64,000 nucleotides of DNA from Bolinopsis microptera. Its lineage: Eukaryota; Ctenophora; Tentaculata; Lobata; Bolinopsidae. The stretch covers positions 15,265,628 to 15,329,627 of the forward strand of contig NC_087075.1 of NCBI RefSeq assembly GCF_026151205.1, in the 5' to 3' direction. Below, in pieces: positions 11,970 through 23,719 of this stretch. Position numbers and translations under genes: made by a program. Numbering within the stretch: the first letter of the stretch is position 1; every line of letters starts with the position of its first letter. The notes beneath the pieces were generated by a model, which worked only from the letters and a program-made list of their open reading frames with translations, ran no database searches and was not told where the DNA came from.

Positions 11970-12904
11970 CTCTCGCGGTACTTTGTCATTTTTAGGTATG
12001 GGCATTAAAATAAAACGATAAAGTTTTTATTCACCACCTGATAAAACCTTAATATTCACCACTTCTTAAAATGATATCTTTGTCACCTTAACATATTATT
12101 CTGTCCCTGCAGATTTACGAAACCAGGAAAAGACACAATAATACGAAGCTCAAGATGAGGATTTATTAAGCTAGTGACATTTCTGACTTCACTAGTGACA
12201 TTATGTGAACATTCTATGAACGATATACGTTTTTATAATGAACTCAACGAAACAGCGTAAAGAATCTATTAGATTAATTTCTGGTTTTAATTACTTTAAG
12301 TTTAACTTAATCATTACGGTTTGATGAACTCTTATTGATGCGGTCAACTATAATACACAGCTTCGTATAGCTGTATAGTGTTATAAGAGTTAACAATTTT
12401 AAAAATAAGATACAACTTATTTAGCTAGTAAAACTTCACTGGTGACATAATGCGAACTTTCTCTAAGTCTAAATAATATTTTAGTATTAACGGTTTCTGA
12501 TTTTATAATGAACTAATTTATAATTTACAATTAATTTGGGGATATATTTTTGATTCACGTGAGTTACGACGTTAAGTTAAATCATTTTTGTTTTAGAATA
12601 TGAATGAATCGATTAATATCAGTTGGAAATATTTCTCCTAAATTTCGTTTCTTCATTTTGATACTTTAAACCCTAATCAGGAGTAAAAGACCACTTTCCT
12701 AAATCAGTCCAATAACGTTTTAAGTACAATAAACGGCAGTAATGTGTAATAATAGTTCATAAATTACGGACCTGATTTTATACAATCAAAAAATAGGCAC
12801 ATGTATATTGAGTCGCACCCACTAAACCTTACTGGCTGGCCGTGTCACTAGAATTGGATTAATTTAAACAGATGCAAGACGTGAATGACAAGTAAATAGG
12901 GTGA
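11970..12904. other. no gene seen
   Basis: AT-rich. Two similar short segments around CTAGTGACATT and ACTTCACTGGTGACATAATG (about 12170-12240 and 12425-12480) suggest local duplication. Confidence 0.5.
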
Positions 12905-13305
12905 AAAATTTTGCGAAATTATAGGGTGTTTTAGACGACATTTGGCATTAAAGAAATTTGTAGGACAGCAATAAACTGGGATTGAAAAGAATCAAGTACT
13001 TACGTAAATTTGGTAACTTCACAACAGTAATCTGTATTCTCCAATCAGAATTTACGACTTACTCAGGCCTCATCGTCTTAAGATTTTGACATTTCCTACG
13101 GTCTCGGGGACACTATTGACTATATATAGAAGTTTTCTAGAATGTTTGCTTGGATTTTATGAGTCTGACAGATATTTACTAATTTACAGTTCAAATCTTG
13201 ACTGAAGATACAAACACAGCCCAGTTATCAGGCGACCATGGGGACTAGGGTGCTTATCTTTTTTTCTGGGATTCTATTTTTTCTGGGGGGGGGGGGGGGG
13301 GGGGC
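12905..13305. repeat. dispersed repeat, copy inverted relative to 61430-61825
   Basis: About 400 bp, from GTTTTAGACGACATTTGGCA to CGACCATGGGGACTAGGG and the following poly(G), matches the reverse complement of 61430-61825 with scattered changes. It ends in an 18-bp G-run at about 13286-13303. The matching copy lies inside a TIR element, so this one is probably a truncated relative. Confidence 0.8.
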
Positions 13306-13894
13306 AATTGAGTAGCCATTATCTAAAGTTACCCCATTCTGGGACATGTTGCACTTTCGCTTTCACTTTGTATGTGGTATTATTATTTCACTTTCACTTT
13401 CACTCTGTATGTGGTATTATTATTTCACTTTCACTTTCACTTCACAGTGGTTCTGGGACACGTAAGACGTAGAGGGTGGTACGACGAGGAATACAATTAC
13501 TATAACGTCAATGTAAACCAGATCTTTAGAAGAAGGTAATGGTAATTATAGACCAATTAGTAATCAATATAACCGGGAAGTTACTGGAAAGTAATCAGGG
13601 TAATTGAGCCTTAATTCATGAGGTTGTTACATTTATAACGATTTTGTTCACGATGACTGATGAGACGCCACTTTAACCCTCGAGTAATTTTGTTTTGATG
13701 GATTTTATAGTCTCACAATCATAACATTTTGTAAAACTGTTGAACTAAAAACTTTACATCGCCGAGATGAACTCTCTAACTACAGCCTGTTAACACTTTA
13801 ATCTACTTTATCACACCTCAATTATATTCACAGGACAGCTCAATAATTTTTTACCAAAAGTTACCACCCCAGTTTCAAGAATAAAACGGGCACT

Positions 13895-14062
13895 GTTCGT
13901 ATTACCCCCTAGTTACCACCTAATTACCACCAAGTTACCACCTAGTTACCCCCTAGTTACCCCCTAGTTACCACCTAGTTACCACCTAGTTACCACCTAG
14001 TTACCAGCTAGTTACCACCTTGTTACCACCCAGTTACCACCCAGTTACAACCTTGTTACCAT
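13895..14062. repeat. 11-bp minisatellite AGTTACCACCT
   Basis: About 14 copies of AGTTACCACCT with CCC and CAG variants. They are bracketed by two copies of CCCAGTTTCAAGA-TAAAACGGGCACTGTTCGTATT (13870-13904 and 14063-14098). Confidence 0.9.
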
Positions 14063-14099
14063 CCCAGTTTCAAGATTAAAACGGGCACTGTTCGTATTG

Positions 14100-16089
14100 T
14101 GACCCCCCGAAAGTGTGGCAAAGAGCTCGAAGTCGGACAACTTTACATTTTGGGAATAGAAGTAAACCGAAAATTTGACTCAAACCTTCTAAAAATCACC
14201 AGGTAATCTGAGAAAAAAAGACGATTTAAATTTCGGTTCGTTCATCGATGATATATAAACAAGAATTGCGCCCGTTGTTTCGTTTTGGCGGACGCTAGAT
14301 TTCCATTTCACATTTACTATAAATTTAAGTATAAGCTCCAATCAGCTCACTTCAATCTTCATGATAATAATATTGATAAATTATGCATCAAATACGGGAA
14401 ACACTTGAAATTCAGTTCAATTGCCGTAGAACTTAACTTGTATCTGTAATTCAAGAAATTATCAGCAAAGGTAAACTATACTCGTGTATACATCAATACA
14501 CTACGCGTGCCACGTACAAATTGGGCGTATCACAGTGCTGGCAAGCACGACCGTTGCATTTATTGTGGGTATACTATGTTCCCCATTTACTATTATACCC
14601 CCTTTACTATTATACCCCCTTTACTATTATACCCCCTTTGGTACACGTTACAAGCCTCTTTTGTGCACGCGAAGCGTGCACTCCGGCCGCCTCCGGCAGG
14701 AGTTTTCCAGGCATTAAGACTCATCGGAAGTCGTTAAGCAGAATTATTTTTAGTTCAAAACATTCTAATTTGATGTCAAAGATGACAGGAATAAAAAATA
14801 GTTATGTTGAGATTTTTAAGAAATTTGCATAAAATACTCGCCAGCACTGTTATACGAAATTCGGTAAAAAACCCAAAATCGCCATATTCAGGTGCCTTAA
14901 AAACCATGTTAAAATTGAGTTAGAGATCTGAAATTTTTCAGGGCGTCTAGACGTTGATCAAATCGACTGCAAAAAAAGTTTCAGGTTTCAGGAGTATCGG
15001 GAAATGGGTTTTCTAGAACCCCTGTTTTACGACAGATTGTCGTGATATATATATATATACATATTCAGGGATAGACGCTTTGCCAGTCAATTGTAGCCTG
15101 TATTTAATTGTCCATAGATTCAAAAGTATAAAAGATAAAGCCATTTCCGACCACAGGTCTTGCAAATAATTGTTTACACTTTAGTTTACATTGTATAAAA
15201 AAATTATTTGACGTCATAAACACCCCTTGATGACGTCATCAAGTTAACCGTTTTTAAAACTTGATTTTTGACAAAGTAATAACTTTTAAAATTAATTTTA
15301 AACCATTAAGGAGTAATTTTATTCAAAATCTGAGGAGATTTTCATCTTAGATAATTGTTCAAGCATTCTGAAAATCTACCGGAAAGTTTTTCTAGCTTGC
15401 TCCTTCATAAAGATATTCGTCATTGAAGTTTGTGCTTTTTTGAAGAATTATTTTATAAAAACGTCAATTTTGCGATTTAGTATTCTCTGGTGTTGGGCCA
15501 TGCCTTGAGTTGAGGAGCTCAGTTCTGCTTCCTATAGGTATAAATTGTGCATTAGGCTAGTTTTGAAGTTGAAAATCGAAAAGTTGCACACGTGGGGACA
15601 CGCCCAAATTGATAGAAAATTGCTAAAATCACTGAAAATTGCTGTTTTCGTCATTTTCTGTCAACTTTAGAGTGCCGTTGTGATTACAGTTCTTCTTGAA
15701 ATACTTTGAAACTTTGCATGCTTATCAAGCTATATATAAAACAATTACATGCAAAAATTTACGGCGATTCAATATTGGATGCGCACGCAACGTCCGCTCA
15801 AAGTTTGCACGTGCGAAAGGTGAGAATTTTGCTCATTCGTGATTTCCAACAAATTCTGCTTTGCCACGACAGTTTAATGTCATTATATATGAATTTAATG
15901 CCAACTTGAATGAGTATTAGGTGGCATATTCAGTCAGTGATCGACCGATATGCTTACCTAAACACAAGGAAATGTTTTTAAAGGAAAATTTCGAAATCGT
16001 TGAAACTTCCTCCTTATTAATTAATGAAGATATCAGTTTATATTTCGACTTTATAAAGTACCCTGACATTATAATCAAAAAGAGATGAT
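14100..16089. other. repetitive DNA, no gene seen
   Basis: Includes a short 17-bp tandem (TTTACTATTATACCCCC, 14588-14640). Also present is a stretch at 14255-14310 (ACAAGAATTGCGCC, GCGGACGCTA) related to 60648-60690. The rest has the look of decayed transposon sequence. Confidence 0.5.
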
Positions 16090-16595
16090 ATTTTACCAAA
16101 ACCCATATTCATGGGTAGAGTGGACCGCTGCCAGTGTCTCTCTTTCCCAAACAAAAGGAAATGATATTAATTTGATTGACCGTTCTCAAATGCAAAATGA
16201 TACCGAGAATGAAATCGGTCGCTCGCTTTTCCCATTCATTTACAATTGTAATAGATTAAGAAGATCTACCCAAAGGCAGCTGTACTCGGCAATAAAGATT
16301 CAATAAACTTCAGCTAATTCAATAAGCAATAACTACTACCCTTACCCCGAAATACTAGGTATCGATCCGAACGCAACCCAAAGAGATTTTTACAGCATCT
16401 GACTGATGTAATCAATCGAAATTTATTACAATTCGTAAGCCGTGAATGAATGGAAAAAGCGAGCGACCGATTTCATTCTCGGTATCATTTTGCATTTGAG
16501 AACGGTCAATCAAATTAATATCATTTCCTTTTGTTTGGGAAAGAGAGACACTGGCAGCGGTCCACTCTACCCATGAATATGGGTTTTGGTAAAAT
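16090..16595. mobile_element. foldback element with about 150-bp inverted arms
   Basis: The left arm (16090-16246, beginning ATTTTACCAAAACCCATATT) is repeated almost perfectly in inverted orientation at 16440-16595, around a spacer of about 190 bp. A diverged single-arm relative is at 34672-34845. It has no coding capacity, so it is a non-autonomous foldback or MITE type. The target duplication is unclear. Confidence 0.85.
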
Positions 16596-17028
16596 TACCT
16601 AATAGTAATATTATACATTACATGCATCATATACATTAAAACACAGTCGCGCCGCGCATTCATAGATCACAGGCTATCTATACATCACATCTCCGCAAGC
16701 AATCCTCGCGCGCGCGCAACTTTTTCGTTGCATGGTAACTAACGAAAGGACTGACGACATATTTAAACCCACCTATCTCGTTCTCCAAAATCCACGTTTT
16801 TCTGCAAAAATTAACCTCCATTCGTAACCTTTCACTATTGCCTTTTTTCAAAAGGGTGAAAAGGAAAAAATAAGGTCTATAACCGGTGACTCAGGTGCAC
16901 CCTGGCAATGAAGTACAGTGATGTCCCGTCTAACTTAAGGAATGCGATGGTGAGAAGGAGAATAGACTGCACGTGCGGGGTGTCTTCTTGTGGACATACC
17001 ACTTGTAACTCTGCTTTTCAGATAAATT

Positions 17029-17073
<45 letters not shown>

Positions 17074-17076
17074 CTT

Positions 17077-17107
<31 letters not shown>

Positions 17108-17136
17108 CATTTTCACTTTCATTTTCACTTTCGCTG
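17029..17136. repeat. (CACTTT)n microsatellite
   Basis: About 18 hexamers with single-base variants. A shorter relative is at 13355-13440. The Phe-Thr frame across it is an artefact. Confidence 0.9.
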
Positions 17137-17838
17137 GTATTGTAACTCTGCTTTTCAATTTAATCTTTGAGGTGCAGTTGCACTGTTTGAGTGGTATTGT
17201 TGCTTATTTTATTTCACGCTGGATCAAGGAAAGAAAAACGTTTTTTGTAGTATAAGATCGAAATTGCATTGGAATAATGTAAAATTACACACAGCTCAGC
17301 TTATTATTTTGCGCTGTTAAATTGTATATTTATAATTGCATAGCTTGGATAGTGTTAAGTTTGAACGGTTTCCTCCTTTTCCATTGTGTTAAACTTTACA
17401 GATTTCTGTTACCTCGCTCCGCGACGCTAAGATCCGTTCTCTTTGCCTTTCTACCACGTCCTTTTGTAGCCGCTATGTTGAACAAGGTTTGCTGGAAATA
17501 TAATCTATCGTCTAAAGATATTTGAATCTGACGACGTAACACTAATTCAATATTTTTGTAGTAATAGAATGCTTTCTCCAGTAAAGCACAAAGTTTTATT
17601 CGTGGTTTTAGTTGAAACCAAACTTAGTCCAGGGAAGAAACAAACTTTTATAAATTCTTTGCTTTTAAGGTTGCTGTTGGACGATAGATTTTGAGGATGT
17701 TTCAAGTTGTTATGGTGAAAAAATAAAGCCCGAGCAATCAGAGTTTCCTCTCATTGGTGAGACATTGTATTAACGAAAAAGATCAAGGTTAAATCAGCTA
17801 TAAGAAGATAAGACAATGTATAAGGGGAACAAGTGTGT
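17137..17838. other. no gene seen
   Basis: No domain or splice-consistent exon recognised. Confidence 0.5.
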
Positions 17839-17985
17839 AATTGTACACTTGTGTAATTGTACAAGTGTGTTATTGTACACGTGTGTAATTGTAAAATGTA
17901 CACGTGTGTAATTGTACAAGTGTGTAATTGTACACGTGTGTAATTGTTTACGTGTGTAATTGTACACGTGTGTAATTGTATTTAG
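17835..17985. repeat. palindromic minisatellite GTGTAATTGTACAC
   Basis: About nine copies of a 16-bp unit, GTGTAATTGTACACGT. Each contains the self-complementary GTACAC/GTGTAC core, so the array could form cruciforms. Confidence 0.85.
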
Positions 17986-18240
17986 GGGGGATGTGAAATG
18001 TGGTTATTTTGTTTAATATTTGCGCAATGTTCAGTTATACCATTTACAGCTGAATCTATTTCAGAGAACTTCGAGATCGAGAAAAGAGAACAATAAAAAA
18101 CCATAACAATTCCTCTGCTATCCTATACCTAGTATACACATGGGGATTGTGGTAAATGTGGCCTGCATGTTTACAGACACACGAACACACAAACAAACAC
18201 CCGAATGAAGAAGTGGCGAATGACAGCTGTGATCATGTTC

Positions 18241-18298
18241 CTAAGATGCGACAATGTCGCCTAAAATGCGACAATGTCGCCTAAAATGCGACAATGTC
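18241..18298. repeat. three 20-bp direct repeats with palindromic core
   Basis: AAAATGCGACAATGTCGCCT in three copies. GCGACAATGTCGC is an imperfect palindrome. Confidence 0.8.
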
Positions 18299-18905
18299 CT
18301 GTAGGATGCCTATTTAACTTAATTAAAACTGCATTGTTTATTTGATACGTGGTTATTAGGTATTGCTTTTCAGCTAATTTCTAAAACTGTGTTTTACAGT
18401 CAGAGGATATAAATTATAAAGAATCAAGCTAGAGGGTAATTTTAATTCTCTTTTCAACTAAAACTATTTGTGGGTAATCGTTGTTTCTCAGAAGAGCAAG
18501 TTATGAATTTTTATAAGAAAATTTAACTTTAGAAACAAAATATAAGATAAACATTCTATGCTAACGGTTTATTACATAACTGACAATTATTCAAAATTCT
18601 AAAAAGAAACAAAGCGTGTCGTTTGATTCAGTTTCTTATTTCAATCACGGCATTCAAAATGATGTTGCAATAAGCCTCATCAAAATATAAAGGAGTTCCT
18701 TCTTGAAAAAATAACTCCAAGGTTTTTAAGATTCTTTGCTTAGTCAGAGTCGCATGTTTTCCGTGATTTCGATCGAGTTGAGATTCTGAAAGACATAGAA
18801 ATTGGCTACTTTGTCAATTTTAAATAAGTAAATATATTGATTACATAATTTCTAACCTTCAAGGCTAAAAGAAAAATGGTCAATGGAATTGGTCAATAAC
18901 ATACT

Positions 18906-19447
18906 TTATAAACGAAGGACGGCCATGAGAAGAGGAACTGCGGCGATGGACATGCTAAGTGCACTACTGTCATCATCACCTTCACCTTCACCTCCAGCAT
19001 CTTCACCTCCAGCATCTTCACCTCCAGCATCTTCACCTCCAGCATCTTCACCTCCAGCATCTTCACCTCCAGCATCTTCACCTCCAGCATCTTCACCCCC
19101 AGCATCTTCACCTCCAGCATCTTCACCTCCAGCATCTTCACCTCCAGCATCTTCACCTCCAGCATCTTCACCTCCAGCATCTTCACCTCCAGCATCTTCA
19201 CCATCTGAGCCTGAAATCAATTAGGTTCATGGTAATAATTTGTATTGCAGTTATCCAAATTGATTTATCCTGGTCTTCAGTAGAAGCGTCTAATACCTCC
19301 TCTGTACAAAACATTCGCAATGAATATATTAATTAGAAAATGCCAGTAGAAGTATATTATTATCAACATATTGAATTATAGTTTAGTTAACTTACGGATC
19401 CCAACAACCATCAGGCCCATGAGGATAGCGATGAGGAAGAATTTCAT
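18906..19447 (-). CDS. small acidic repeat protein, secreted and probably GPI-anchored
   Basis: Two exons. Exon 1 (19396-19447) encodes only a signal peptide, MKFFLIAILMGLMVVGI, ending in a strong donor (ATCC|GTAAGT). Exon 2 (18906-19210) starts after TTGATTTCAG in the matching phase and gives RSDGEDAGGEDAGG. About 14 repeats of the pentapeptide GGEDA follow, then GEGEGDDDSS and a C-terminal hydrophobic stretch, ALSMSIAAVPLLMAVLRL. A small-residue site followed by a terminal hydrophobic tail is the usual GPI-attachment signal. The mature product would then be a very acidic surface chain of under 80 residues. The 15-bp repeat leaves the opposite strand open too; the splice signals and signal peptide favour the minus strand. 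A TATAAATA box sits 40 bp upstream and a CACGTG cluster about 300 bp upstream. The function is unknown; calcium or cation binding is only a guess. Confidence 0.65.
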
Positions 19448-19486
19448 TTTGATTATCTTGATAATTGTAAGTGTTAAATTAACAGT

Positions 19487-19494
19487 TATTTATA
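19487..19494 (-). promoter_or_regulatory. TATA box of the acidic-repeat gene
   Basis: Reads TATAAATA on the minus strand, about 40 bp before the ATG at 19447. Confidence 0.5.
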
Positions 19495-19752
19495 GAAAAC
19501 GAAACCTAACTGCTTGACAGAAAAAAATTTATAAAAACACAAGGAAAGTCAAGGCTGATTATCAAACTATGATGATCAAAGGATTCGAAATGAATCTCAT
19601 GACACTATAAGACTTGTCAGCTGTCATGATCGTGAAGAACGGACCAGTAAACGGGTTAAACTGAGTAACACTGATAACTGACCGCTGGAGCAGAATTTTA
19701 TAGGCGCTGCGTTCTCACGCGTCTTCTAGAATATCGGTAGCTGCAGGCGTGT

Positions 19753-19808
19753 CACGTGACACGACACGTGTCATGTGATACTACAATTGTCACGTGATAC
19801 GACACGTG
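19753..19808. promoter_or_regulatory. cluster of four CACGTG E-boxes
   Basis: CACGTG at 19753, 19765, 19791 and 19803, two of them within TCACGTGA-type contexts as used by bHLH-zip factors. The cluster is about 300 bp upstream of the minus-strand acidic-repeat gene. Confidence 0.45.
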
Positions 19809-19970
19809 TCACTGTCAGAACGTGCTACATCAGAACATGGAATAATGCGTCATTGATGTGACCTTAGTGCAGATCGGTTTCTCTTTGTCCGAGTAGAACT
19901 AACAAGATATCCTGATCATTAGCTATGAAAACAAAATGAAGTTAAGCTTTCCTCTAACAGCCAGTGTAGT

Positions 19971-20320
<350 letters not shown>

Positions 20321-21357
20321 ATATTTTCTGTGTAGCTGAGTTGAGGCGGGTCACTTGACAGCTTCGAACTATATTGATAGCCTCCAGAGTAGGAATTGAG
20401 GTAATTTATATCGGTTTCTCGAGGGGTTCCCAGAGGAGAAGCTGATGGGTCAGAAGCTCGTCATGTCTTGCGAGATGACCAGCTAGCCTCATCCTCCGCT
20501 CAGATATCTTATCAGATGCTCTTATGAGGTTTCAGTACACTTTGGCGTTAGTCTGCCGCTCTGACCAGTCTATGTGCCAACCATTTAACTTCACTTTCTA
20601 TAAAGAGAGAATATCGTTGATCTGTGCCATTAATTAATCTATAACTTAATCTATAAAGCTATAATATAATCACTAACACCATACTGAAACAATTTCATTT
20701 TGTATTCCACAAAGTTGAGAGTTGAAACTGCAGAGCTTTCACTACTACGTGATCATAACCAATCAGATAACTTAGTTTAAAGCTATCCCTTTACAGGTAA
20801 AGGTGGGACATGATGATAAGATCAGACAGACTCAACAGTCCAGCAATAATTCCAGAGTAGGAGTTGAGGTAATTATATCGGTTTCTCTTTACTGGTGTTG
20901 ATGGAGAAAGAGATTACACTTTACTCCATTATGTTGTATGGAACTAGCAGGATCGCTAGCTAAATAAACATTCCTCTTCAATTGTTAATCTGTTTAGACT
21001 CTGGAAGACTAAAGTCATTAGTCAACAATCAACAATCATCCTACTGCGGTGCTAACCAAACATTCCTCAATATGTTACCCTCTACCTTCCACTACCAGTG
21101 TCGGTTTAGGGTACGGACTACAGTATGCCATCTGCAAAGCAACAACTCTCAAAAAGAAAACACGGCGGTGGTATAAGACCCAACGTATGGGTACTGACTT
21201 TCGCCTATATCAGGGAGATTAATATAGATCGCAATTACATATTAAATCGGTAACCGACTATAACTGCGAATTGATTAAAAAAACAGTACACGTGCACTTG
21301 AAAGAAAAGCAGACAATTGAACTTTTGTAGTACAAACTTCCACAGATTTACCAAATA

Positions 21358-22629
21358 CCTTATCGGACCTTATTTGGACGGACATTACATGAACGGACAT
21401 AATTATGAACGGACATTAATATGAACGCTCGAAGGCATTCAAAACCATCAAAAATCCGAATTTTTTTCAATTTTTTTGACGTTTTTTTAATTTCAGCAAA
21501 TGATTTTTAAATCCATTTTTTATACAGTAAGTAAGAAAAGCAGTCATTAAGCAGTAAAAATGTTAAAATATGTGTTCATGAATCATGATCAGTTTCTAAT
21601 ATCACATATCATCTTCATCAAATGGGTTTTCGCGCATGAAATAGTCCATGCTTAAAGCATCAGTGATTTCTAGCTTTATGGAAACCTTTTTTTATCAAAC
21701 TACCCCGGTCCTGCATTTCAGCGTTAACTTTTACAATCCATTCGGCGTGAAGTGGTTTTATCTTAGACAACTTAAGGTTAACCTTAACATCACGTGGAGC
21801 TTTCCTAGCACTGTTTCATTACCGCCCCCGAGTAATATGAACTATAACAACTTCGGACAATGTCCTTGGCAACACGATTTACCGTTACGTACGTTTTGGT
21901 ACGTTTTGGTGAGTTTGGCAGGGCGTGCTCAGGACAACTGCATCGAGTGCGTCCTCCTCCAGCTCAGCATTGAGTTATCGTTTGTCGGAGTGTATCCCGG
22001 AACCGGTGGTGTGTCTGGGTACTGTTCCATAAATCTGCCTAGACCAACTTTGAAACTGTCTAACAATGTGATACTCCGGAGCTCCGATGGGAGCACGTTG
22101 AAGAGCTGAGCTGCTCTATCTCTAAAGCTGTTGTCGTAATCTGTTCTTACCGACAACTGTGCGTTTTCGTTCATGGCTGGGATCTCTGCCTTAATACCAT
22201 GCCTTTGATGAGACTTGAACTCGAAGCCCGTATCGTTCGGAGCATGTTCATTAGAGGCTGGAACTGGTTATATCTAGAGGCTGGAACAAGTTTGTCATGT
22301 TGGCGGGGACTAGCTTATGAACTATGTTGTTGAGTGCCATAATTTCATTGACTTTTTTCCGCCAAATGACCCTTGAAAACATCATAATATACTAGTAGAG
22401 TTTTCTGTGCCTCTGGCAGACCAAGGAGAACCTTTCCGTCGTTAACTTACGGCACAATAAAGTTCTCAAAGTTGTCATATTCTGGGCAAAAAATTCGAAA
22501 TGAAAAAATTTCAACGGACTTTAACTTGGACGGACATTAATTGAACGGACTTTATTTGAACGGACATTAATATGAACGCTAGGGCCTCCAGCGTTCAAGT
22601 AATGTCCGTCCAAATAAGGTCCGATAAGG
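21358..22629. mobile_element. non-autonomous Tc1/mariner-type DNA element with TA target duplication
   Basis: Ends are CCTTATCGGACCTTATTTGG and its reverse complement CCAAATAAGGTCCGATAAGG, flanked by TA on both sides. The unoccupied site survives in duplicated unit 2 near 28790 (CCAAATAAATTAAAATTT), so the insertion and its TA duplication are seen directly. Inside each end are direct subrepeats of GAACGGACATTA, as in transposase-binding arrays. There is no transposase frame; the body carries a LINE 3' fragment. Related ends occur at 43449-43640, 59640-59740 and 62885-62954. Confidence 0.85.
21929..22262 (-). pseudogene. CR1-like LINE fragment, C-terminus of reverse-transcriptase ORF
   Basis: The frame contains DRAAQLFNVLPSELRSIT, DSFKVGLGRFM and DTPPVPGYT. 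This parallels the end of the intact LINE in this window (SKLWNKVPSEVKAEKTFASF and IPDNPPVSGYT). The open frame extends upstream of the first Met to about 22262. It is a different, older element and lies inside the TA-flanked element. Confidence 0.7.
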
Positions 22630-23132
22630 TAAATTAAAATTTATGAATGGTAACCGAACATCCGAGTCATGTGTCCAATGGCGTTAAAAACAATGCACTA
22701 AAAAATGCAAATGCTTATGTCTTTGAAACCAATCCGAATACAAATTTTTGTTAGTCCAAGAGTTGAAAAGTTAAACATCAGGTGCTGAGAAAATAATCTC
22801 CTATTGAGCACAATTCTAGGAGTGAGGTGAGAAACTAAGCTAGTTAATTTTCGGAGCCTCGACTTGAAGAATCGTAATCGACAATTTGATCTCCTTTTTG
22901 CCGTAATTATTGTTTTTTGAAAATCATGTCTTCAGCAACAAAAGTACCATTGCCGAAACATAAAGCTGGTATGGAGATAATTTTCCAAAAACCGTTTATG
23001 GATGAAAAGAGTTCCCAATTTACGACTGATGATTACTTTTAGATTTTTTGAAAAATAGATTATCATGATCGTAAATTATATAAAGAAGCTGCAGTATTAT
23101 GAAAATTACTTATAAGACATTATGTACAAGTT

Positions 23133-23354
<222 letters not shown>

Positions 23355-23719
23355 CTGAGTTGAGGCGGGTCACTTGACAGCTGACCTATATTGAAAGCCT
23401 CCAGAGTAGGAATTAAGGTAATTTATATCGGTTTCTCGAGGGGTTCCCAGAGGAGAAGCTGATGGGTCAGAAGCTCGTCATGTCTTGCGAGATGACCAGC
23501 TAGCCTCATCCTCCGCTCAGATATCTTATCAGATGCTCTTATGAGGTTTCAGTACACTTTGGCGTTAGTCTGCCGCTCTGACCAGTCTATGGTAGTATTT
23601 GTATAATTGCTTTTGCATCGTTTTATTGAGCTCGCTTATCAGCAAATTTATCTACTGAGCAAGCGTTACCATCGGCTATCTCTGTGTGTATACATATTGT
23701 CTTGTATATACATTACACC

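Noticed and set aside
14484-14832. Three overlapping frames in different phases
   Set aside because: They cross a short TTTACTATTATACCCCC tandem that keeps all frames open; no gene features.
18883-19336. Plus-strand frames with SPPAS or LHLQH repeats
   Set aside because: The minus strand has a signal-peptide exon, matched splice phase, TATA box and GPI-like tail; the plus frames have none.
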